From Sinotaia quadrata (taxonomy: Eukaryota; Mollusca; Gastropoda; Architaenioglossa; Viviparidae), in the NCBI GenBank assembly GCA_028829895.1, contig CM054178.1, forward strand, positions 88,408,058 to 88,472,057: DNA of 64,000 nucleotides, written 5' to 3'. A program made the position numbers and the translations under genes. Shown in pieces: positions 46,883-56,205 of this stretch. The notes beneath the pieces are model-generated. The model worked only from the letters and a program-made list of their open reading frames with translations. It was not told the DNA's origin and ran no database searches. The stretch's first letter is position 1. The number at the start of each line of letters is the position of its first letter.

Positions 46883-47491
46883 AGTGTGGCCTCGTCATGG
46901 GATTGATATGTATTAAATTGTAACATTTTTATACATAGGGCGTATCATAAACCTAGTAACGAACATCTGAGAATTGCCAATATTCTATTGATTCAGGATT
47001 GTTGAAATATTTATCTTGCTTTTGTTGTGACATGTGCATGTATTCTTTTGCAGAGTAGCGTGCATGTTAGTTAATGTTGATATATTTAAGCATAGTTAAA
47101 TATGTCATGTTGGCTATTGAATGATTTATTTAGTATTGTGTTACTGGATACTTCATTGTAAGAGGTCGACGTGTTATACCGCCAGCTAGGAGAGTTATCG
47201 GTAGTAACAGACTTCGGACTATTATATTTAGGGTGCTAAGTATAATGTGTAATGTTGTATGGTTGGAGCCGTGACATTACGAAAGCCTTGGAGACAACAG
47301 ATTGTAGCCAAGCAGGTGAACGTGTAACCAACGCGTAATTTATTTCGGAAGGTGTTCTGAATAAATTCAATAATTTTTGTAAGGTCGTAGCCTAAAAGTT
47401 ATTGTGGGATAAAAGCGGAGTTTTATCGCCTACGGTTAGATACACAATCACGAGAGATATTTATTGTAGCCAGACGCGCTAAATAAATAAG
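46883..47491 (+). other. Element leader, with candidate primer-binding site at its start
   Basis: Untranslated sequence between the 5' LTR and the ORF. TGG of a possible tRNA primer site begins at 46887 (TGGCCTCGTCATGGG), four bases after the LTR. I could not match it confidently to a particular tRNA 3' end. No open frame of note precedes the ATG at 47492. Confidence 0.5.
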
Positions 47492-50440
47492 ATGGATCTC
47501 GAACAGACTATTGCGAGTCTGAGAGAGATAGGTTCCTTGATCGGATACCGAACGGAAGACGAGGTAATGAACTTCGTGAGAACTGAACTAGACAGGAGAG
47601 AGGAACGCGAAAAGAGGAGAGAGGAACACGAACGAGAGATGGAACGGATAGAGATAGAAGATGATCACCTTACGACTTTAATAGATCTAAGGATCGATGA
47701 ACGGATAGGGAGCTTACAGCTCATGGAGATTCTAAAACGCGAACAGAAGATAGGCATATCACTAGAATATAGAGGTGAACAGCTACGTATTTTCGTCTTG
47801 CTAGCACTCAATGAAAAGGAAATAGAACACAGGGAAGAAATTAGATCTTCAATAAGCTCACGAGCAAAACAGTTGTGTGATAAAGATTTCCAATTCAAAG
47901 GGGAAGGGAAGGCTGAAATACGAGATCTAACGTTCGAAATTAGAAAGTTGAAGAAAGAGAGGCTAGTGCTTATAGAAAGGAAAGAAAGTCTAGAATTAGA
48001 ATGGTTGTGGACAGAAATCAAAACAGAGTCTAAAATTGTTGGGAAAGGTGAGGGTACTGTTGACAAATTACGACAGGAAGGTCAGGCCGTGAACTTTGAC
48101 TTGCCGAGGTCAAACACCGCGAGCGTGGAGACTGACACACAGAAATTAGTCGCACTACCAAGCACAGCAGACGAATTAGACAGTTTGATTGAAAACAAAA
48201 ACAAATGTTTTGACGAAACCATTACAGTTCAACATGCTAACCAGTTTACAGAAACAGTTAGCGCACCACCAAAGCTTGATCTTGAAACAGAGACAAGAAA
48301 AGACACTGTTGTTAAGGACTTAATAACACGTGTAGAATTTGGACGAACACATACACCGCCGTGTACGTGTGACACCTTGTTTGACGGACTGAATGCGCAT
48401 GATAAGATAGAGACAGATTCTATCAGTTGTGTACCGTTAAGGTGTGATGAAACTTCTAGCAACACAGTGACTGATTTTTCTGACAGGACAAATATGCATG
48501 AGAAGATAGAAACAGATTCTATCGGCTGTGTATTGTTGAAGGGCAGTGACGCATCGACTGAGTCTACTGACCGAACTGTTAGTTTAAGAGAGAATGTGCT
48601 CGCTACGAAGACTGACATCGGTAGATCTCGATCTCCGATGATTGACGTGAGTCATGACGTAATTTTGGAACACAAGATTATTGCGTTATGCGAGGTTTCG
48701 AGTGCTAACACATTGACAGCCAGGGAAACAGAAGTATTTGATCCAGATGACAACATAGGTCGCATTACAGACGAAGACAATGTGCCTATGATAAATTCAT
48801 TTACTTCAGATGACATGACAGTTGTCAGAGCTGAGACAGAGTTCTTTTCCAAACGTGACATGGAAGAAGATATAGTCGAAAACTGTACAGGGACGGTCGA
48901 CGATAACAATGCATGTGTACTGACGTGTATGCACGCAGTTGTCAGAGACATGGCAGAACCGTCTGCAGATAAATCGCTTAACGGAATTAGTGACGTAGAC
49001 AGAAGCCACGGTACAGGGACTACCTTTATTGACTCACCTGTTGAGATAAAGGAATGTCGTGAGTACGTACCAAAAACTGAGACAAGTGGAAGTAAGGAGG
49101 AGGGGGTTTCATTAACTGATAGGTTCCTTGGTTCACTGATGAAAAGTACGGAGTGTAATCCCGAATTGATCAAAGACACAGTACAAATGAGTGACAGAAC
49201 TAGATTGATAGATAATGAAAACCGGAGTGACGGACTGATAACCAGAGTAGGTGGGGCATCAGGACTGTTACTGACATCAGATGCAGAGAATTATGATAGA
49301 GGAAACAGCGGGAGTGTAGCCTACAACACACAGAGAGTAGACATAGTGATGTTATTCAGTGTAATAGAGACAGGTAACATTCACTGCCAGTTGGTGACTG
49401 AAACTGACAGAATTTCTATCATAGATTCTGACGACCTGATGAGGAGACACATTGAATTAACTAAGTCGGTGGAGACAGATTATGTTAGTTCAATAAACGG
49501 TATGGTCCAGGGGAGACAATCGATAACTCTTGGAGAGTTTAAAACAGAACCCTTGTTCATACAACCACAGGAGTCCGACTTGCTAGCGAGTGAGTCTGAC
49601 CACACAGTGACTAGGGAATACTCGAGTGGGGAGTTAGACAATTCTAGAGTCACAAAAGAGACACAGACTTATGTTGTCAAGGAGAGAGACAAATTGACAG
49701 ACATAACAGTCGAACACCTAGTTGTGAATGGGTTAAAACAGAAAACAACTAGTGGGATGAGGTATTTCACTTCAGTCTATGATAAGATCAGGAGAACGGA
49801 ACCTCCAGATTTAGGGGAGAAGCTAATGTTGCAATTCAGGTACTTCAGAGAGACTGGTAGCCAGGACAGAGCACATTTGCGAACCTATGACGTTAGACTA
49901 GATGCGAAATGGACCCATAGTAGACCTGACGCCATTCCGACAAAAGACGTTGAGTGCATGCGAACTAGAGACGTTCAATGTGTACACAATGACGTAACTA
50001 CATATGCACGAAACACCAAGAGAGCAAATTTCCATTTGCGTGAGTTCAGTGACAAGGCTAAGAGCGATAGATTCGAAATTCTGACATCGCAGAGTCAATG
50101 CCACACTGACACTGACATGATACCGAACGTATCGAGAAGTTTGAAACTGTTAGACAGGGTAGAGACCAGTCATACAGAAACTGACACTACCAGAAACATT
50201 TTAAACTTGACAAGTACTTTGGAGAGTTTTGAAAGAGATAAAACACTTCAAGGACGTACTTACCGGACGAGAAATGAAAAGTCTAAACTTGACATGCAAT
50301 ATATTGCACCTCACAGTGACATTCTGACGAACAGAGTAAGAAAGAAAGAATACAGTTGTCATGCCGTAGACATGTTGACACACATGGGCGACGACGTGTA
50401 TTGGGGTTGGGATAGAACTACAAAGGTTGTGCAGCAGTAG
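47492..50440 (+). CDS. 982-residue protein of an LTR element: gag-like charged N-terminus plus long acidic/Ser-Thr-rich region, function unknown
   Basis: Intact ATG-to-TAG frame, the only long one in the element. Residues 1-30 (MDLEQTIASLREIGSLIGYR...) followed by a very charged helix at about 30-58 (DRREEREKRREEHEREME) resemble the start of many invertebrate Gypsy gag proteins. A second Lys/Glu helix lies at about 145-180. From about 200 to 740 the protein is rich in Asp, Glu, Thr and Ser with recurring ETD(S/T) words and a 33-residue internal duplication (KIETDSISCVPL near 305, KIETDSIGCVLL near 338). From about 770 on it becomes basic (RYFRETGSQDRAHLRTYDVRLDAK). No CCHC knuckle, DTG/DSG protease box, YxDD, DDE or clear membrane segment was found. 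The long antisense frames here are shadows. It could be a structural or RNA-binding protein, or material captured from elsewhere. Confidence 0.75.
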   Translation: MDLEQTIASLREIGSLIGYRTEDEVMNFVRTELDRREEREKRREEHEREMERIEIEDDHLTTLIDLRIDERIGSLQLMEILKREQKIGISLEYRGEQLRIFVLLALNEKEIEHREEIRSSISSRAKQLCDKDFQFKGEGKAEIRDLTFEIRKLKKERLVLIERKESLELEWLWTEIKTESKIVGKGEGTVDKLRQEGQAVNFDLPRSNTASVETDTQKLVALPSTADELDSLIENKNKCFDETITVQHANQFTETVSAPPKLDLETETRKDTVVKDLITRVEFGRTHTPPCTCDTLFDGLNAHDKIETDSISCVPLRCDETSSNTVTDFSDRTNMHEKIETDSIGCVLLKGSDASTESTDRTVSLRENVLATKTDIGRSRSPMIDVSHDVILEHKIIALCEVSSANTLTARETEVFDPDDNIGRITDEDNVPMINSFTSDDMTVVRAETEFFSKRDMEEDIVENCTGTVDDNNACVLTCMHAVVRDMAEPSADKSLNGISDVDRSHGTGTTFIDSPVEIKECREYVPKTETSGSKEEGVSLTDRFLGSLMKSTECNPELIKDTVQMSDRTRLIDNENRSDGLITRVGGASGLLLTSDAENYDRGNSGSVAYNTQRVDIVMLFSVIETGNIHCQLVTETDRISIIDSDDLMRRHIELTKSVETDYVSSINGMVQGRQSITLGEFKTEPLFIQPQESDLLASESDHTVTREYSSGELDNSRVTKETQTYVVKERDKLTDITVEHLVVNGLKQKTTSGMRYFTSVYDKIRRTEPPDLGEKLMLQFRYFRETGSQDRAHLRTYDVRLDAKWTHSRPDAIPTKDVECMRTRDVQCVHNDVTTYARNTKRANFHLREFSDKAKSDRFEILTSQSQCHTDTDMIPNVSRSLKLLDRVETSHTETDTTRNILNLTSTLESFERDKTLQGRTYRTRNEKSKLDMQYIAPHSDILTNRVRKKEYSCHAVDMLTHMGDDVYWGWDRTTKVVQQ

Positions 50441-51103
50441 AAATAATGATTTGATACCTTCTTTGAATTTTCATTATTTTCTCGTTGTACCGTAGTTGGT
50501 AGTTGTTACTGTAAATACGTTGGACATTTCATGAAACTTGGGACAAGCTATAACACTGATTGAATTGTGTTAGTGTTGTAACTCTGAATATGACAGGTGG
50601 ACTGATAGATAGTTCATTAGAGTTGGTAATTCACAAACTCTGATATTTGGTTGATACAGGAAATCAATATCTGGAACTTTTCATAACCTGCATATTGATA
50701 GTGTTGTTCATTGGAAGTCAATTTTTTGATCACACTATTGTTGGATACGTATTCAGTGGAATTGGTTGATGTTGGATTTCTATTCTGAATAATCTGGTTA
50801 GATCAAACTAGGTTGTGTGTGAACTATTGATTATTGGGACAGATAGTGAGAATTTCAGAACATGTTATTCCATTGGATGGATGTCTATTCAATTAGACTG
50901 AACGTTTTTCTTAAATCATTTTATTTGATTTTTCTTAAATCATTTTTCTTTGATTTCTGAGGAGAGAAATATTGTATGAGTGTGCCGTTAATCGAGGGTT
51001 GATTTTTCCGTCACGTTACATTATTTCTGGTTATGTTGAAATTTTTTAATTGTAAATTTTTTCTTCATTTGCACTTCTACATTTTATAACACATAATTTG
51101 TAG

Positions 51104-51136
51104 GAGGCATTTATCTTTTGGTAAGATAAACGCCTC
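51104..51136 (+). promoter_or_regulatory. Stem-loop just upstream of the polypurine tract
   Basis: GAGGCATTTATCTT (51104-51117) pairs with AAGATAAACGCCTC (51123-51136), 14 positions with one mismatch, around a 5-base loop TTGGT. It sits directly before the tract that primes plus-strand synthesis, so a role in RNA processing, packaging or 3'-end formation is possible but inferred. Confidence 0.6.
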
Positions 51137-51149
51137 AAAAGCAAGGGGG
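51137..51149 (+). promoter_or_regulatory. Polypurine tract
   Basis: AAAAGCAAGGGGG abuts the first base of the 3' LTR, with one pyrimidine interruption. This is the expected position for plus-strand priming in LTR elements. Confidence 0.8.
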
Positions 51150-52831
51150 TGTGACGATCTGTGACAAATTCTGTGTCATGACCTCGTGACCCAATTGCTC
51201 GTTTCAAAATTAAATTTTTGAACGGACCTTTGTTGAAATTCACCCGTGATACATCAGTATCTAGAAGCTTCTAGCAAGGTCGGATTGTTGCATAACTTTA
51301 GGCCAGTGTCCAGCACCTTCGAGATCAACAACATACCACGTGAACGGTCACGTGATGCGTTCAATGCAGTTTCATAAAAATGATCATAAGGCGCAAAATC
51401 CCTCACTCACTTCCAGACCGGCAGACACACCAGGCAGCTTTAACATAGCTCGTCCCGCCGCCATACCAGAGTCGTAAGAGAGTCGAAGATGAACCCGCGC
51501 TAGAGCAGTAAAATCTACTTTTAAGAGGTAACAATAACACGTCTACTTCTTACAGTATCTGTTGCATTTATTGATTGTATTTTGTAATTGAATTGACGTA
51601 TGTATTTTGTGCAGCTTAGCGCTAATTTAGCCAAAGCACGTGTTTCGATGTAAAGGGACAAATCTAAAAGTTATTGTATATAAATTATTGTAACTTTTTC
51701 TTATCTTTAATTTATATAAATCTTAAATTCACTAGTGCCGCCAGCATGTCTGTGCACGTGGTGAATTCTTCTTTGTAATTCAAATTGTTCTTGCATATAA
51801 TTTTTCGTGTAAAATTGTAAAGCATTCATGCTTCATTTTGAATTAATCCTTTGTGTGAATTCTAATTTTTAATGCTGTAAATATTTGAGAATTCATACGT
51901 TCGTGTAACGTTATATGTAACACACACGTGGACCACAATGTATATTTAAATATAACCATATTTGAATTGTAAACGACACGATAGTCAAAAATTCTAAATT
52001 CAGAACCTTAAACAAAGAAACATGTGCTTGGGTTTTGCGAATATACACGCAAATAGTTACAGAGCCCAAATCCTTTGTTTCAGCCGGGTTCTTCTTATGT
52101 TATTCCTCTCTACCTTCGTACTTCTTGAGTCGTACACCGACTCGGGCGTCTTCATGACCCATACGTAAAAGTACATCGTGTTAACTACGGTTAACGATCG
52201 TCGCAAGTACATTAGCGATGCAGTAATTGAGTGGACATTGACTGTTATGCTATGCAGTACTGACGATGAGCCAAAGGATGTGGACCAGTTCTAACCAGTT
52301 GAACCCCACATGCGACCAAGAGTGTAGTTAAGTATATCTACTAGGGTCCAGAATCAAGTGACTATTTGGCAATAACAGAAAAGCAAATTCTCGTTAGAAC
52401 TTTTAACCAGGACGGTAAATGAGAGAACAACGCTGTGTAGAATTAAGACGTCGTGTCGTAATTAATCGTTGCTGTTAATTGTTAAACTTATTAAATCTAT
52501 TTCATTTTGTTAAGAACCTCTTTTTGTAGTAAATTGTATGCATATAGACCAAATGGGATTGGATGGGGGCTGTCTGAGCTAAACGAATGACGTAATGAAT
52601 GCATATGAATCTAAGAGAGTTTTTAACGATTTCCAATCTAGCTAATGTACGCAAATTATCAGTTTCGTAAATCTGTGATCTAGACTACAAAGATGCATTT
52701 TTAATTTAGTCGAATGATGATTTGAGCAACCAGTCTGTTTAGGTTAAACGAGAGAGAATTAATTTAAATAGTAAATTAAAGTTCTATAATTTCCTAAGCA
52801 GGGTCTTTAAATAAATACTGGAAACGTAACA
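51150..52831 (+). repeat. 3' long terminal repeat
   Basis: Same sequence and length as the 5' copy at a constant offset of 5,949 bases, with no indel or mismatch noticed. It is followed by ACGAT, the second half of the target-site duplication. Confidence 0.95.
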
Positions 52832-52836
52832 ACGAT
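52832..52836. repeat. Target-site duplication, right copy (ACGAT)
   Basis: Matches the five bases to the left of the element; the uninterrupted target would read TTTGACGATATGTGCG. Confidence 0.88.
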
Positions 52837-52871
52837 ATGTGCGTGAATGCGCGCGTTTGTGTGTTTGTGTA

Positions 52872-52993
52872 TGTGTGTGTGTGTGTGTGTTTGTGACGTT
52901 GTGTTATCAACATGGATTGATATTGTTACTGACGTTGTTGTTATCAACATGTATTGATATTGTTACTGACGTTGCTGTTATCAACATGGATTG
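52872..52993. repeat. (GT)n and 37-bp x 2.5 minisatellite
   Basis: GT tract to about 52890, then GTTATCAACATG units at 52903, 52940 and 52977. Confidence 0.93.
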
Positions 52994-53047
52994 CTAATGT
53001 TTTTGCTAGTGTTCATAACATTATTAACATTATTGTCGTCATCGTCT

Positions 53048-54390
53048 TCACTTTCTTCTCCAACATAAGGTTAACAATATGTGTAAGAATGTCAATAAAT
53101 GTAAGAATAAACGTCTTAAATCAACAATTAAATATACTTATAATAAATACAATTAAATTATTACTTGAAATCAATATTTCCACGAAACCTAATTTGAATA
53201 ATTTTAATACCTATACAGTCCTGTACCCTAACACAGTTCAATAGATTAGTGTCAATACAAATCACAGGATAGTTCTTATCAGGGAACAGGAATGGAGTTA
53301 TTAGAGATAAGTGATAATAGTTTCAATGTAACCTTGTACAGTTTAAGTTGCAGTAGTCTTTTCATGCACGTTTTGTATTAAGGCCACAAGTTAATGTTAT
53401 TACTGTCATTTCCACGTGATTCCCTTCTCACACTGTAGAGTACTGATTAGCTGCTATTCTCTTGAGGCTAACCTGGGTGCTCCTTCACCGTATTAGCTCC
53501 CTCAAGCAGAACAACAATTGTAGCAATTTCCACTAACTTCCTTGTTCCAGAAATTGCTCGATGTAGTCAGCAAACTTTGCCACCATTCGTCAATAGAGTG
53601 CAGTGTATTTCATACACTTACACACTGTAGTATATACTTCTCCTGTCTACCATGGTCATAGTGGATTATAATCAGTAAACCAGGAGATTAAGATAAAAAA
53701 GGAAAGGCTGCTTTTCCATTGAAAATATAATTAGGAAACAAATGCTAGGTTTCCAGTTTATTCATTTTTAACTCCATTCTTTCTTAGTCTCAACTTACAG
53801 TTTCTAGCAAAAATATCTATTGGCCTGATACACACATATAGCATAATATTTGTATGAGAGGGTTTACTAGAAACAATGTCAAGTGTTTAACATACTACAA
53901 ATAAGCATCATAGTTCACAATTTGTAGAAATAATAGTCTATTCACATTATACATCTCTATGTAAAACGAAAGTATGATATATCAATAGCAAACATGCACG
54001 AAATATTTCTAAGCCCATTCTCTCTCATCAGTTAACTCACCATTAAGCTAATGGCTGCCTTTCATGACCGGACTTTTTGGCACACCAAACTCAAGTGATT
54101 AGACAATAGAATTCTCAACAGCTCATAAACCTTTGATCTCAGCCCATTGGTTGGTCTCGTTCCTGTAAATCTTAACCATTGGATAATAAAACTACTCACA
54201 CTTGGAACTAGTTTGGACTGCATCAGAAATTTCTAGCATATTCTCAGTGCGAGTTGTTTATTCCAACTCTGACACCTTACAAATATACCATTATAAGAAG
54301 TGCCCAAGGTCGAGTTACTTTGATAATTTAACAATTTATATAACAACTAAGTCTAGAAATAGGTACAGGCAAATGTACTCCGCCACACTA
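53048..54390 (+). mobile_element. Unclassified interspersed repeat, copy 2
   Basis: Diverged copy of the element at 8147-9198. It lacks the first 240 bases of copy 1 and carries about 500 extra bases (roughly 53220-53740), so one copy has an insertion or the other a deletion. Small ORFs in it are not conserved between copies. Confidence 0.55.
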
Positions 54391-54404
54391 TATATATAAA
54401 CAAT

Positions 54405-54985
54405 TGTCACTCACCCACTATTCTGATACTGTTAGTCATCCAATGTCCTGATATTGTCAGTCATTCAGTGTCCTGTATTGTCAGCCATACAGTGTCCTGA
54501 TATTGTCAGTCACTAAGTGTCCTGATATTATCAGTCACCAACGTCCTGAAACTGTCAGTCACCCAGTGTACTGATATTGTCAGTCAACCAGTGATCTGAT
54601 ATTGTCAGTCACCCAGTGTCCTGATAATGTCAATCAGCCAATGTCCTGATACTGTAAATCACCCAGTGTCCAGATACTGTTAGTCCCCACTATCCTGATA
54701 TTGTCAGTCACCCACTATTCTGAAACTATCAGTCGTTGCCAAAGATCCTGATATTGTCATTCGCCCAGTGTTCTGATATGGTCATGCATCCTTTATCTAA
54801 GAATGTTCTGATATTGTGATTCAGCCAGTGATTCATCGAGATTCCAGATTATAACAGTCACGTAATGTCCTGATATACTGAATCACATACTATCTTCATA
54901 TTGTGAGTCATCCAGTGTCCTGGTATTGTGAGTAACTCAGAAACTGATATTATGAGTTGCCAAGTGTTCTGATATGGTGTACTCG
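54405..54985. repeat. Degenerate minisatellite, about 24 bp x over 20
   Basis: CCAGTGTCCTGATATTGTCAGTCA variants throughout, increasingly diverged to the right. Confidence 0.9.
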
Positions 54986-55219
54986 GTGAGCTGATTAAAT
55001 CTCTATTCACAAATCTCTACACTCACTTAACCCCACCCTTCCTTGTTTATCATCCATTTTCCTGACTCTCCCTTCTCTTTGTTTGTCGAAGGATTGGTTC
55101 TGAGAATGGCAAGGATGGGTTCCTTACCAGTCATTTGTGTTACATCTAAATGTGCTCGACCCTTCAGTCAGTCAGTGCTTACCATTTCTTTTATTCCTCT
55201 CGCCACGTCTCTATCTTTC

Positions 55220-55226
<7 letters not shown>
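54986..55226. other. No gene recognised
   Basis: C/T-rich; the frames here run into the CT repeat and are not gene-like. Confidence 0.5.

Positions 55227-55272
<46 letters not shown>
55227..55272. repeat. (CT)n microsatellite
   Basis: A continuous CT run; Leu-Ser repeat frames over it are artefacts. Confidence 0.97.
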
Positions 55273-55275
<3 letters not shown>

Positions 55276-55544
55276 ACCTCTCTCTTTACCTTCCCTCCTC
55301 CCCCTCTCTCTATCTATTTCCCCGGATCTCTCTCACCATTTTAAATCTCTCGAAGATCTTTGGCAAAAATTCTTACAAATAGAATATTTCTTTCAAAACT
55401 CAACTGCTTTAGCAGACCTGCAAACTCTAGCAAAGGTTGCCCTTTGTTTATTTTAGCTAGTATTTTTTTTTTTAAAAGTGATATAGTTGTGCTCTGGTTT
55501 ACATGGATTTTATTTCTTTGACATTTGATAAATCGGTGTAGACA

Positions 55545-55672
55545 TTAATTTTTATTCTTTTAAAGTCTTTTAAAATCAGTGATTTCATTAATTTTTATTC
55601 TTTTAAAGTCTTTTAAAATCAGTGATTTCATTAATTTTTATTCTTTTAAAGTCTTTTAAAATCAGTGATTTT
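55545..55672. repeat. Minisatellite, about 42 bp x 3
   Basis: ATTAATTTTTATTCTTTTAA units followed by AGTCTTTTAAAATCAGTGAT. Confidence 0.94.
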
Positions 55673-55826
55673 TTTCACTGAGCAAACAGCGTCGTTAACC
55701 TCTACTACATGCTTGTTTTCGCTGTCATGAGATGGTGGTGCTAGTGACGCACAGTCAGTTATTTGCTGGTAAAATATGGAAAAACAACAAACCCCACAAA
55801 ACCCGGCAACTGAACCCTACCTTTTC

Positions 55827-55829
<3 letters not shown>

Positions 55830-55906
<77 letters not shown>

Positions 55907-55910
55907 GAGC
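55830..55910. repeat. (CT)n-(CA)n compound microsatellite
   Basis: About 30 CT units followed by a short CA run. Confidence 0.97.
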
Positions 55911-55987
55911 GGTTAAAATAGTAGAAAAATCGGTATACAAAATTAGTAAGACTTTCATCATTCGTGCTGCTTTTCTAGCCCCATACA

Positions 55988-56205
55988 TTGACTGAGTAGT
56001 CCTACACATGCTCTGAGTAGCCCATACATGCATTCAGTAGCCCCATAATGCTCTGAGTAGCCCCATACATGCATTCAGTAGCCCCGTATTGCTCTGAGTA
56101 GCCCCATACATGCACTCAGTAGCCCCATAATGCTCTGAATAGCCCCATACATGCACTCCGTAGCCCCATAATGCTCTGAATAGCCCTGTACATGCACTGA
56201 ATAAC
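55988..56205. repeat. Minisatellite, about 39 bp x 5-6
   Basis: AGTAGCCCCATACATGCA alternates with AGTAGCCCCATAATGCTCTG. Confidence 0.93.

Larger units (their letters stand above)
50441..51149 (+). other. Element 3' non-coding region, ending in stem-loop and polypurine tract
   Basis: AT-rich trailer after the TAG with no coding potential. Its last 50 bases hold a stem-loop (51104-51136) and the purine-rich primer tract. Confidence 0.7.
45201..52831 (+). mobile_element. Full-length, apparently non-autonomous LTR retrotransposon with one long ORF (Gypsy-like by layout)
   Basis: Two long direct repeats (45201-46882 and 51150-52831, both 1,682 bp) bound a 4,267-bp internal region. The ends are TG...CA, and the 5-bp duplication ACGAT sits at 45196-45200 and 52832-52836. 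A purine tract AAAAGCAAGGGGG abuts the 3' LTR. The internal region holds one 982-codon ORF, about 0.6 kb of leader and 0.7 kb of trailer. No RT, RNase H, integrase or protease motif was found in any frame, so movement would need proteins supplied in trans. I saw no difference between the LTRs, which points to a very recent insertion. The Gypsy-like label rests only on LTR style (TGTGACG after a G-rich tract, 5-bp TSD) and the charged gag-like start of the ORF. Confidence 0.9.

Noticed and set aside
48229..49179. Antisense frames of 129 and 175 codons inside the LTR element
   Set aside because: Shadows of the sense ORF, with no start context or domain.
49800..49920. Faint likeness of RAHLRTYDVRLDAKW to the end of Gypsy integrases
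   Set aside because: Too short and without the GDxVW motif or catalytic core that should surround it.
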